NCBI RefSeq assembly: GCF_023715705.1
Contig: NZ_JAMBOS010000005.1
Location: 1-64,000 of the forward strand
DNA: 64,000 nucleotides
Direction of reading: 5' to 3'
Source: Halalkalibacter oceani
GTDB lineage: Bacteria > Bacillota > Bacilli > Bacillales > Bacillaceae_D
Shown piece after piece: positions 18,407 through 26,863 of the stretch. Both the position numbers and the translations under genes were made by a program. Numbering within the stretch: the stretch's first letter is position 1; every line of letters starts with the position of its first letter. The notes under the pieces are model-generated. The model was not told the DNA's origin, ran no database searches, and worked only from the letters and a program-made list of their open reading frames with translations.

Positions 18407-18465
18407 CAAAACTTTTAGCAATGTTGGAGTTGTGGGGCAACTTCGTCGATGCGCTAAAAGTTTTG
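18407..18465 (-). terminator. Intra-operon hairpin between dctM and dctP
   Basis: CAAAACTTTTAGC (18407-18419) is perfectly complementary to 18453-18465, with a small nested GTTG/CAAC hairpin in the loop. Neither side has a long T run, so it may be a partial terminator or an mRNA processing/stabilising element rather than a full stop. Confidence 0.5.
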
Positions 18466-18541
18466 CGATTGGCTTATTTTAGAACCACCAGTTATAACGA
18501 CCACCCCCCTTCAAAATTAGAAAATCATTCCTCTACTTAAT

Positions 18542-19822
18542 TTAGTTTGCTAAAGAGGGCAACCATGTAGAAAGAAAAGGGATGTAGGTAATAATGAGCA
18601 AGTCTACAATTAACACACCCAAAAAAAGCAAGACTGGACGAATAATTTGATCTATTCGTAAATTTGCAATTTGACATGCTACATATAAGTTCACTCCTAC
18701 TGGAGGAGTTACCATCCCAATTGCTAAATTAACGATCATAACAATTCCGAAATGAATCGGATCTATCCCAAATGTGCTCGCCATAGGGGCTAAAATTGGG
18801 ACGAGTATAACAATTGCAGCAATGCCTTCAATAAACATTCCCGTCACTAATAACAACAAGTTTGCAAGCAACAGAAATACAATTGGATTAGTCGTGAAAT
18901 TAGTAATAGTTTCTCCTAATAAATGCGGCACTTGGGCAGTCGTTAAGATATACCCAAAAATAGATGCGAACGCGACAATAATTAGAATAATTGCGCTCGA
19001 ACGGGCTGATTTAGAGAGGATCGGAAGAATGTCTTTGAATTTCAATTCTTTATAAAAAACAAAAGATACAATAAACCCGTACACAACCGCAATAACAGAA
19101 GCTTCGGTTGGCGTGAACCACCCTAAAAAGATTCCTCCTAAAATAATAAGTGGCATTAATAAAGCTAAGAAGGAGTCTGCAAGCGCTTTGACAAATTCTT
19201 TCAGCCACTCGCTCTTACTAATCTTCGTAACAGCGTCAAAATCTCTCACCCTAGCTATTACTATGATGGTCACGATTAAACTCAACCCTACTAATATTCC
19301 TGGAATAAACCCCGCTAAAAATAAATTCCCAATAGACACATTCGCAACTAATCCATACATAATCATATTTATAGAAGGGGGAATAATCGCTCCTAACTCC
19401 CCTGAAGAAGCACATGTCGCAGCTGCAAATCTCTTAGGATAGCCTTTTTTCTCCATAGCTGGTATTAATGTCGAACCAATTGCAGCTGTTGTGGCAGAAG
19501 AGGAGCCAGACATGGTAGCAAAGATCATCGAAGTTAAAACTGCTACCGCACCAAGACCACCTCTAATCCACCCCACCAAAACATTGGCTAGATTTATTAA
19601 ACGTTTTGAAATACCCCCAGACTGCATAATATGACCTGCTAATATAAAAAATGGAATGGCTAATAATGTAAACGAATTTAAACTTTCATATGCTTTTAAC
19701 GGCAACATAAGCATCGGCATTCCATTTATGTTCATGACGATTAAGGAAGAAAAACCTAATGCAACAGCAATGGGTACACTGATGGTAAAAAATATAGCTA
19801 ATGAGACGAACAAGATTATCAC
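18542..19822 (-). CDS. TRAP transporter large permease (DctM family), system 2
   Basis: 426 residues, about 12 membrane segments. DctM signatures include SGSSSATTAAIGSTLIPAM, IPPSINMIMYGLVA and PVGVNLYVACQIA. I chose the GTG at 19822, eight bases after GGAGGAA; the GTG two codons earlier is too close to that site. It is translationally close to dctQ upstream. Confidence 0.9.
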   Translation of the reverse strand: MIILFVSLAIFFTISVPIAVALGFSSLIVMNINGMPMLMLPLKAYESLNSFTLLAIPFFILAGHIMQSGGISKRLINLANVLVGWIRGGLGAVAVLTSMIFATMSGSSSATTAAIGSTLIPAMEKKGYPKRFAAATCASSGELGAIIPPSINMIMYGLVANVSIGNLFLAGFIPGILVGLSLIVTIIVIARVRDFDAVTKISKSEWLKEFVKALADSFLALLMPLIILGGIFLGWFTPTEASVIAVVYGFIVSFVFYKELKFKDILPILSKSARSSAIILIIVAFASIFGYILTTAQVPHLLGETITNFTTNPIVFLLLANLLLLVTGMFIEGIAAIVILVPILAPMASTFGIDPIHFGIVMIVNLAIGMVTPPVGVNLYVACQIANLRIDQIIRPVLLFLGVLIVDLLIITYIPFLSTWLPSLAN

Positions 19823-19866
19823 GGCCACTTCCTCCTTATCGGCTATTCATCTATTGAGAGGACCCG

Positions 19867-20391
19867 TTAACTTTTTTCAACTTCAGGCTCCCGAATATCC
19901 TTATTATTGATAACCGTATCAATTAATAACGTGATTGTATTAACCATCATTAGCACTCCACTAATTGACATTGATACATAGAGATAGAACATTGATATCC
20001 TCATTACCGGCGCTCTTTCTGTAAGCCCCTGCCTTGCCCATTCAAGTCCAATGACAAACACACAGGCATAGAAAGATAAAGAAACAATATGGGCAACTAC
20101 TTTTATGATTTTTCCAGGAGCCTGAGGAATGGCAAATATTAGTGCATCTACTGCCAGCAGTCTTGCATACCTAGTAGCTACTGCTCCCCCAATAAAAACG
20201 ATCCAAATCATTAAGTATCGGGCCAACTCCTCTGTCCAAGGAGCGCTAGTATACACATCAAAAGCGGTAAATAAAAAACGAACCAGAACTTGATAAAACA
20301 CTACCAGTGTCATGACAGCTAAAGCTAAGCCAAGCAAGCCATCTAAAACTTTATTGATCCAGTCCACCCACTTCACAAACGCTCTCATCAC
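19867..20391 (-). CDS. TRAP transporter small permease (DctQ family), system 2
   Basis: 174 residues with four membrane segments and the conserved WTEELARYLMIWIVFIGGA pattern. ATG at 20391 follows AAGGGAGG. It sits between ridA and dctM in the catabolic operon. Confidence 0.9.
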   Translation of the reverse strand: MMRAFVKWVDWINKVLDGLLGLALAVMTLVVFYQVLVRFLFTAFDVYTSAPWTEELARYLMIWIVFIGGAVATRYARLLAVDALIFAIPQAPGKIIKVVAHIVSLSFYACVFVIGLEWARQGLTERAPVMRISMFYLYVSMSISGVLMMVNTITLLIDTVINNKDIREPEVEKS

Positions 20392-20451
20392 AGAACCTCC
20401 CTTACTGAACTGTATTTATCACCTTGATTGAATGATGGGCGGGGGTAGACA

Positions 20452-20913
20452 TCAAGCAGTTATTTCTACAACCATTTCAATTTCTACAGATGTGCCACCC
20501 GGCAATGAAGCAACTCCTAACGCTGCTCTTGCATGAGGCTTATCTTCACCGAAAATATCATTTAATAAGTTTGAAGCAGCATTGATCACACGTGGCTGCT
20601 CTGTGAAATCAGGCAATGAAGCGACATATCCATTCATTTTTACAACTCTTTTCACACGTTCTAAGTTTCCAAGCATCTCTTTCATGACAGCCAACAAGTT
20701 CAGCGTACAAATTCTTGCCGCTTCCTCTGCTTCCTCAATAGAGATTGTTGATCCTACCGTTCCTAAATATTTCATTTCTCCATCTACCATTGGAGTCTGG
20801 CCTGATAAATATAATAGATTGTCTACTATGACACCATTTGCAAAAGGAAGGTTTGATTTTGCTAGCGTTGGTAATTGAATATTTAAATCTGCTAATTTCT
20901 TTTCGTAGTTCAT
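20452..20913 (-). CDS. RidA/YjgF/UK114-family protein
   Basis: RidA proteins hydrolyse reactive enamine/imine intermediates and related deaminases act in ureide and pyrimidine breakdown. 153 residues with LLYLSGQTP near 34-42, NLLAVMKEMLGNLERV near 71-86 and the C-terminal PGGTSVEIEMVV. The canonical RidA Arg of the family lies at about R128 in PHARAALGV. A start ATG follows GAGGGAA. Its place between a cyclic amidohydrolase and the TRAP genes suggests a pathway-specific member. Precise activity unknown. Confidence 0.88.
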   Translation of the reverse strand: MNYEKKLADLNIQLPTLAKSNLPFANGVIVDNLLYLSGQTPMVDGEMKYLGTVGSTISIEEAEEAARICTLNLLAVMKEMLGNLERVKRVVKMNGYVASLPDFTEQPRVINAASNLLNDIFGEDKPHARAALGVASLPGGTSVEIEMVVEITA

Positions 20914-20956
20914 CTGAATGTTCCCTCACTTTTTTATTAATATATTTACGTGCATA

Positions 20957-22339
20957 TTATTGGTTATAGGATACAAACTTTCCGTATCCAGGTTTCACTT
21001 CAATTGAATGATTACTATAAACAACAGATCCTCGTACAATTGTCTTCATCACTTTTCCACGAAATTTTCTTTTATGGTAAGGGGAAAATTCTGATTTCAC
21101 TTTTGACAAGGAGTTCGTTGCATCATAGACCCACTCATGATTCAAATCAACAATTGTTAAATCAGCATCTGAACCAATGCGAATCGTTCCTTTTTTTGGA
21201 TATAAACCAAATATTTTGGCGGCATTTGTAGAAGTGAGCTTCGCAATTGTTTCAAGCTTAATATTACGTTTGTGATATCCCTCGCTTATCATTACAGGAA
21301 GAATAAGTTCAATCCCACCGAATCCAGATGGAGCATCCCAAAAATTAGAGTGTCCTTTTGTTTTTTCTTCGTCCGTATAAGGACCATGATCAGAGCCTAT
21401 GCAATCAATTTCCTCTTCCCTAATGTTGTTCCACAAACCTTCAACGGCCTCTTTTGACCGTAAGGGAGGATTACATTTGATAAATGCCCCGTGCTTTGAT
21501 AAATAGGACTGGTCAAATAACAAATAATGATGACAGGTTTCACTATAAACCTGTACATTTTTTCTTCTTTTTGCTTGATTTACCATCTCAATCCCTTCTG
21601 GTAAAGACATATGTACCACATATAGCCGGCATCCAGTTTTTTCAGCAAATAGAATCGCCTTCTGAACTGATTCCAACTCAGCAACTTCAGGTCTTGCGTC
21701 TGCATGATGCAGAGGATCTGTTAGATTAGCCTCTTTATATTCTTTTGACATTTTAAATGTGATATCAGCGTTTTCCGCATGAACACCGACTAAACCATTA
21801 AATTCAGAAATCTTTGTCATAGCTTTCCATAATTCGAAATCAGGAGCATGCGGATAGCTTTTGGAAGCATAGGACATAAAAGCTTTATGTCCAACAACGC
21901 CTAATCGGTGCAGTTCTTCTAAGTCATCAATCGAAGATGGAATCAGTCCACCCCAAAGGGCGAAATCCACAACGGAATGATCACTAGCAATTGCATACTT
22001 TAAATTGAATGATTCTTCATCTACTACAGGTGGGACACTAAGCGGCATTTCAATTAGCGTAGTCACTCCACCAGCCGCAGCTGCCGCGCTTCCTTCTTTG
22101 AACCCTTCTCTGTATTCAAAAAAACCAGGCTCCCAGAGATGAACATGGGGATCAATCAAACCCGGAAAAATAGTCTTTCCCTCACAGTAGATCGTTTCTT
22201 GAGAGGATAAATCCACTTCGGGATCAACGATCGCTTTGATCTTCCCTTCTTTTATTCCAATGCTGGCTTCAAGTATGCCCTCTTCGAAAACAACATTTCC
22301 CCCGGTAATCACAAGGTCAAAAACTTGGTCATGCTCCAT
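20957..22339 (-). CDS. Cyclic amidohydrolase (allantoinase/hydantoinase family)
   Basis: 460 residues of the amidohydrolase superfamily, closest by eye to AllB allantoinases. Metal and active-site residues are present: DPHVHLWEPG (HxH), GHKAFMSYA (the Lys that is carboxylated), VHMSLPEG (His), and GSDHGPY (Asp). The catalytic set is complete, so a cyclic ureide, hydantoin or dihydropyrimidine-like ring is a plausible substrate. ATG at 22339 has GAAGGAGG upstream. The two M20 enzymes in the same operon could act on the ring-opened product. Allantoin itself is possible but no ureidoglycolate or allantoate-specific gene is recognised. Confidence 0.85.
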   Translation of the reverse strand: MEHDQVFDLVITGGNVVFEEGILEASIGIKEGKIKAIVDPEVDLSSQETIYCEGKTIFPGLIDPHVHLWEPGFFEYREGFKEGSAAAAAGGVTTLIEMPLSVPPVVDEESFNLKYAIASDHSVVDFALWGGLIPSSIDDLEELHRLGVVGHKAFMSYASKSYPHAPDFELWKAMTKISEFNGLVGVHAENADITFKMSKEYKEANLTDPLHHADARPEVAELESVQKAILFAEKTGCRLYVVHMSLPEGIEMVNQAKRRKNVQVYSETCHHYLLFDQSYLSKHGAFIKCNPPLRSKEAVEGLWNNIREEEIDCIGSDHGPYTDEEKTKGHSNFWDAPSGFGGIELILPVMISEGYHKRNIKLETIAKLTSTNAAKIFGLYPKKGTIRIGSDADLTIVDLNHEWVYDATNSLSKVKSEFSPYHKRKFRGKVMKTIVRGSVVYSNHSIEVKPGYGKFVSYNQ

Positions 22340-22380
22340 ATAAAACCAGCCTCCTTCATTTGAATTTTTCCAATAATGGA

Positions 22381-23607
22381 CTAGCTTAACATCCTTAACG
22401 CTGTTAAAGCATAGATCTTTGTCGCCTCCACTAATTGCTTAATAGATACTCGTTCATTAGTAGAATGCCCAACAGCCGGATCACTTGGTCCAAAATGAGC
22501 GATTGGAATACCCTTTCCTGAAAAAAGTCTGCCGTCACTTCCTTGACGATATCCTGTGAGTTCTGTTTTATTGCCCGTTATTTCTTTAGCTGAGCCTAGT
22601 AACGTTTGCACTAACGGTTCATTAATATCTGTGTCTACAGGCGCTCCTGCATCCCAATTAATTGATACTTCCCATTCAAATTCCCCTGTTTCAATAGCTA
22701 ACTTTTTTAGTAAATCTTCTATTTCCTTGATAACTGTATCCTTTGTCTCTCCTGGAACATACCGCCGATCAATAAGTAATGTGCAAATTTCCGGAACCGC
22801 ATTACTGTTTAAACCTGCATTTATTTTTGAAATGTTAATAGTGGAGTGAGGTAAGTATGGATGTGTACGCTCTTTTAAAAGTGGTACTAGCTGTGTTTCT
22901 ACTAAATTTACAAACTGACTTGCTCTTACAATCGCATTATCACCCTCCCATGGCATAGCTCCATGAGCAGCTTTACCTTTAATTGTGACATCCAGCCACA
23001 GCATAGCCCTTTCAGCTACCGCAACTTTGTTATCTGTTTGTTCACCGATGAGAAGATAATCTGGATTTAAATAGCCAGCGTCTCTTAACCAATGAGTTCC
23101 TCTAAAGGCAGACGCCTCTTCGTCCGCCACCGGATTCACCATTAATGTTCCATTCAACTGCACACCGGCTCTTGCAATGGCAATTGTAGCCATTATCTGG
23201 GCAACCACAGAGCTTTTGTCATCGCCCGCGCCCCTTCCATAAATGTAACCGTCCTTCACAGCGCCAGAAAAAGGATCAAACTCCCATTTATCTGGATCCT
23301 CCACACTCACTGTATCGATGTGGGCATTTAACAATAGAACAGGTCTCTCTTTCCCTTCCAACTTTCCTAACACACTGGGAATATGGCTATTGTCGACACC
23401 GTCATCCCAAATAGATTTCACCTCATCTCCTGGATAGAGAAGTTCAGTTTCTATTCCTTCTTCTTTTAATTTCTTGTAACATGCATCAGCAACTTCTCTA
23501 GTGTCACCAGGTGGATAACTGCTCTTACATTGGATTAATTTTTGTAAGAAAGCCACCACTTCGTCCTCATTAATCTGATTAAGTACTTGTTCTTCTTGCT
23601 TATTCAT
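22381..23607 (-). CDS. M20-family amidohydrolase (ArgE/DapE type), second copy
   Basis: 408 residues with zinc motifs LLNAHIDTV, GRGAGDDKSS, VADEEASAF (both Glu present) and VGHSTNERV. Distinct in sequence from the copy at 15905 but of the same length and family. ATG at 23607 follows GAAGGAGAGG. It is the second gene of the operon, directly after the regulator. Likely releases an amino acid or dicarboxylate from an N-acyl, N-carbamoyl or N-formimino compound; exact chemistry unknown. Confidence 0.88.
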   Translation of the reverse strand: MNKQEEQVLNQINEDEVVAFLQKLIQCKSSYPPGDTREVADACYKKLKEEGIETELLYPGDEVKSIWDDGVDNSHIPSVLGKLEGKERPVLLLNAHIDTVSVEDPDKWEFDPFSGAVKDGYIYGRGAGDDKSSVVAQIMATIAIARAGVQLNGTLMVNPVADEEASAFRGTHWLRDAGYLNPDYLLIGEQTDNKVAVAERAMLWLDVTIKGKAAHGAMPWEGDNAIVRASQFVNLVETQLVPLLKERTHPYLPHSTINISKINAGLNSNAVPEICTLLIDRRYVPGETKDTVIKEIEDLLKKLAIETGEFEWEVSINWDAGAPVDTDINEPLVQTLLGSAKEITGNKTELTGYRQGSDGRLFSGKGIPIAHFGPSDPAVGHSTNERVSIKQLVEATKIYALTALRMLS

Positions 23608-23626
23608 CTATCGGCCTCTCCTTCTG

Positions 23627-24430
23627 TCACTTATTGTAAGCTCCTTTATCTTCTACGATTTTCTTACTGCGATATTGTTCTTCAATTGCATGGATGATTT
23701 CACTAAGATGTAAATTCATTAATTCCCCTGCTTTTTCAGGATCTTTATTTATTATTGCCTTTGCGATTTCACGATGCTGATAACCATATTCTTCACCCCT
23801 TTCTCTTGAAATTAAATCAACAATTTGCGATTCGAGCTTCAATTCTTCATAAATTAATATATCTAAGGAGGCAATTAAGAAACGATTCTTAGAAGCCAAT
23901 GTTACTTTTCTATGAAAGTCTAAAGCAGGAGAAGTAGGATCATTATTTGCTCCTACGCAGCTTTCATGCTTCTGCATCGAAAGCTCAATCGCTTTCAGAT
24001 CATTTTCATCCGCCCTTTCAGCTGCCAAGCGAGCCGATTCACATTCCAACACCTTTCTTGTTCGTAATAAATCAAGCAACTCCTCAAAGTTTTGAGGCTG
24101 AGCAGCCTCCATTAATTGCTTTTGTAAATGTTCACGTTCGACTTCTCTAGCGAGCTCTTTCACATAAGCAGCTCCTTGTGAAGTGATCACTCTCCCTTGA
24201 CTTCCCTCTAATGTGGTGAATTTTTTGCTATCTAAGTTCTTTAGATACCTTCCTACCGTTGCTACGCTAACTTCTATTCCTTTCAGCTCCAGCATCACCT
24301 TTAAAACCCAGGAACCCACAGGCTCTTCTGAATGAAGTAAATATTTAAGTAATAAGTATTGTGCGGCCTCTTCTTTTTTTGAAAAGACATTCATTTCTAA
24401 TAAATTTACTTCGTCATTAAAATTAACCAT
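23627..24430 (-). CDS. FCD-domain transcription regulator with atypical winged helix
   Basis: 267 residues. The C-terminal two-thirds is an FCD ligand-binding domain (from about 105) with metal/ligand residues in DFHRKVTLAS and the terminal NLHLSEIIHAIE. The N-terminal part is not the usual GntR helix-turn-helix: LKYLLHSEEPVGSWVLKVML and VSVATVGRYLKNLDSK resemble the RNase R/NrpR-type winged helix (HTH_12). ATG at 24430 has GAGGG upstream; the longer TTG start has none. It heads the catabolic operon and palindromes lie just upstream, so autoregulation responding to the pathway substrate is likely. Confidence 0.8.
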   Translation of the reverse strand: MVNFNDEVNLLEMNVFSKKEEAAQYLLLKYLLHSEEPVGSWVLKVMLELKGIEVSVATVGRYLKNLDSKKFTTLEGSQGRVITSQGAAYVKELAREVEREHLQKQLMEAAQPQNFEELLDLLRTRKVLECESARLAAERADENDLKAIELSMQKHESCVGANNDPTSPALDFHRKVTLASKNRFLIASLDILIYEELKLESQIVDLISRERGEEYGYQHREIAKAIINKDPEKAGELMNLHLSEIIHAIEEQYRSKKIVEDKGAYNK

Positions 24431-24491
24431 TTTAAACCCTCGCTTTTCTAAAACCAATTCATTATTTAATCATTTTCATTCACCTCCTCAC

Positions 24492-24557
24492 TGATGAGTA
24501 GGCTAGCACAAAAAAATACTCTCTTCACACCTCATCACCTCATCATTGATGAGTAGG
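24492..24557 (-). promoter_or_regulatory. Candidate operator for the FCD regulator
   Basis: TGATGAGTAGG occurs twice in the same orientation (24492-24502 and 24547-24557). The second copy is part of a perfect palindrome CTCATCA-T-TGATGAG (24539-24553) and a further CTCATCA lies beside it. The pair lies 62-127 bases upstream of the regulator start, where operators of FCD regulators are expected. Confidence 0.6.
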
Positions 24558-24978
24558 TAAGTTCATAATAGCGGATAGATATCTGAAAATCAATAATATT
24601 TTCAAAAAAAACATTTTTCAGAATTGATTAGGATCTTTAGGATAACATCTATACTACTTAGCTTTTCTTTCTCTTTCTATAAAAACGAGAGATTATCTGT
24701 CAGCTTTTCGGCAGTGTCGATAAATAATATTTAATATAGTACGCTTCCTGGTAATGTCGGCAACAAAAAAGCATGCGATTAGACTAAAATATTAACTATA
24801 CTCTCTACTTTTGAGTCCTGAAACACTTGAAGGAGGTAATGATAAATATTGGAGCATATTTATTGAGAAAATGTGGTATGATAGCACATCTAACTAAAGT
24901 GGGTTAGAAAAACCTTGAGAATGAACGCTTGTTGCGATTGTAACTCTGCTAAGTCAATTCAAAAACCTGTTATAATGG

Positions 24979-25052
24979 ATATTATTGGATATTGCAAACG
25001 GCGGTTTTGAAACCGCCGTCTGGGAGACGAGTAGATACGTCACCAATAATAT
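24979..25052. other. Unidentified structured non-coding element (three-way junction)
   Basis: ATATTATTGG (24979-24988) pairs perfectly with CCAATAATAT (25043-25052). Inside are a 9-bp GC-rich hairpin ACGGCGGTT/AACCGCCGT (24998-25019) and a small GACG/CGTC hairpin (25026-25041). A TATAAT lies at 24971-24976. The following 25053-25190 is non-coding and includes AGGG/CCCT pairing. I cannot match it to a riboswitch, ribozyme or IS end I know. The remainder of 24558-24978 is AT-rich with no gene seen. Confidence 0.45.
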
Positions 25053-25191
25053 GAAGCTAGGGGCGCCGTAGTTAACTGAAGAAGGGATAACCCTCCGTAC
25101 AAGCCCAAGCAACATTACTAAAATTATTATTGACCGTGATCGTTATAAACAGAAAGATGGCTAAAAAATTGAGTTAGTGGAAATGTGTTTT

Positions 25192-26628
25192 TCAATGCAG
25201 GATGATGCTGTAAGCTAACGTACGGGCGCTCACCCCGGTTGCCCCCTTTGGCTGAAGCGGGCTCGGACACGATTGTAGGGCTGTCCCGCCAATATCAAGA
25301 TGGACCCACGGCGTGCTGCCGGCGAATTCACCCAGAAAGAGTCCGTTGCCAATACTTTCCGCCTGCCGGCAAGGATAGCTCAGATCTGCCAGATCACTTG
25401 CCGCCAACAGCTGCCGGTATTGCTTCTCATTCGGCAGACACCACATTTTTTCCCCCGTGTGTTCAGCAGCCGCTTGTACGCGCTCCAGCAATACCGGGTG
25501 ATTCGTCATCGCCCCGGTCATCACCTCGCCTGTAAATGAGCGGATTGTTCCGCCGAAGGAAGCAACATCAATCAGAGCCGTCGCCCCAAGCTGCTTGGCG
25601 TAGGTGATACCGTCGGCCAGCAGCAAGCCCTCTTCCGCTCCTTCATTTGCGATTTCAATTGTTTTCTCGCTTAATGTGCGAATCACATTGCCCTGCCTGA
25701 TCGCCGGACTGCCCAATCTCCGTTCAGCCAGCGGCAGAACCGCCAGAATATTAGCCGCCGGCCGCACCGAGCCAATCATCTCCAACGCTGCCAGCACCGC
25801 TGCTGCGCCTGCCCGCTCCACGCTAGAGCCGTCAACGAGTCCGCCGCCAATCAAAGCGACTGTCTCCGCTGATGACGGGTTTCCTTGATAGGAAAGCGTG
25901 AGCAGCTTCACCGCTTCGTCACCCGCTCCGGCCGTGGCAACCATCGCTCCGAGCGCCAGCTTTTCCAATTCGGACCGTCCGAGCAGATCATATTGATACC
26001 GGTGCCGTTCCGCAATCCGCTGCGCCTCCTCGATGAAATCATCAATCGTCAGCAAATTGCCTGGCGCATTGGCAATCCGCCTCGCCAAATTGACACCTTC
26101 ACCGAAACGAAAGCCCCGCTCCAGCTCCTGCTGCAACGAAGTCTCAGCCGTAATAAGCGTGATTGCTTCAAGATGGATGTCCCGTTCATTTGTTTTCGCT
26201 TTATAATCAATCCGTTCGTAAGCACTTAAGGCTACCGCTTCCCCTACAAGATAAGCCGCCCGCTCCATCGTCACCGTGGAAGGACAGAAGCTCTCAGCTA
26301 CCAATGCCAAACGCTTGAGCTTATCGGTGCGGGCTTTTTTCACGGCTATCGCGACAGCTTCCTGAAACGACGATGCGGGATAATCGTCACGAGCTCCTAA
26401 GCCGATGATATATACTACCTCGGCCGGCTGCCGTGCGGAGGGGTAAAGCACCGTGCAGGCTCCCTGCTTTGCCGTTATTCGTCCTTTTCTCTTTAGCCCG
26501 GTCAGCTGTTCATACAACTGAGGTCCGATTTCATTGACGGCCGGGACGAATCCCTCTTTTTCGAACAAACCAATGACCAAAACTTCCTCGCTGCTACTTG
26601 ACTCATACGTTTCGTTTATATAGAACAA
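25192..26628 (-). CDS. Degenerate M17 leucyl aminopeptidase homologue (YuiE position)
   Basis: 478 residues alignable with cytosolic leucyl aminopeptidases from the N-terminal domain through NLARRIANAPGN to LADGITYA. The catalytic core is damaged: where active enzymes read GKGxTFDSGG, a catalytic SLKP Lys and KSDMGGAAAV, this one reads GGGLVDGSSVERAGAAAV, missing the Lys and two Asp ligands and about 15 residues. The second motif NTDAEGR is NEGAEEG here, losing an Asp ligand and the catalytic Arg. No stop or frameshift interrupts it, so it is a maintained pseudoenzyme rather than an obvious pseudogene. Position between yuiF and yuiD equals B. subtilis yuiE. Start ATG at 26628. Confidence 0.8.
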   Translation of the reverse strand: MFYINETYESSSSEEVLVIGLFEKEGFVPAVNEIGPQLYEQLTGLKRKGRITAKQGACTVLYPSARQPAEVVYIIGLGARDDYPASSFQEAVAIAVKKARTDKLKRLALVAESFCPSTVTMERAAYLVGEAVALSAYERIDYKAKTNERDIHLEAITLITAETSLQQELERGFRFGEGVNLARRIANAPGNLLTIDDFIEEAQRIAERHRYQYDLLGRSELEKLALGAMVATAGAGDEAVKLLTLSYQGNPSSAETVALIGGGLVDGSSVERAGAAAVLAALEMIGSVRPAANILAVLPLAERRLGSPAIRQGNVIRTLSEKTIEIANEGAEEGLLLADGITYAKQLGATALIDVASFGGTIRSFTGEVMTGAMTNHPVLLERVQAAAEHTGEKMWCLPNEKQYRQLLAASDLADLSYPCRQAESIGNGLFLGEFAGSTPWVHLDIGGTALQSCPSPLQPKGATGVSARTLAYSIILH

Positions 26629-26863
26629 GTTCCCTTCCCATCCTTTCTTTTCATTCAGCTCAAAAAACTGCTTTAAGCGCTAAGAATCTCCACTTACTTT
26701 ATGATATAATGAATGTCACTCTTCCCCTAAGAATTTATCTTTATTTCTTAGTAGGATATCAAGGGGACTATGTCAAATGTTATGTGGGGTTAGATCGAAG
26801 GAACTATCCTTTGACATCCCTTTACTATACCTGACGCCAAACAGAAAGGACGTAATAACGACA

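Noticed and set aside
24979-25190. Known riboswitch classes (purine, c-di-GMP, Mn2+, T-box, lysine, ydaO) for the structured element
   Set aside because: None of the conserved core sequences I know for these classes is present.
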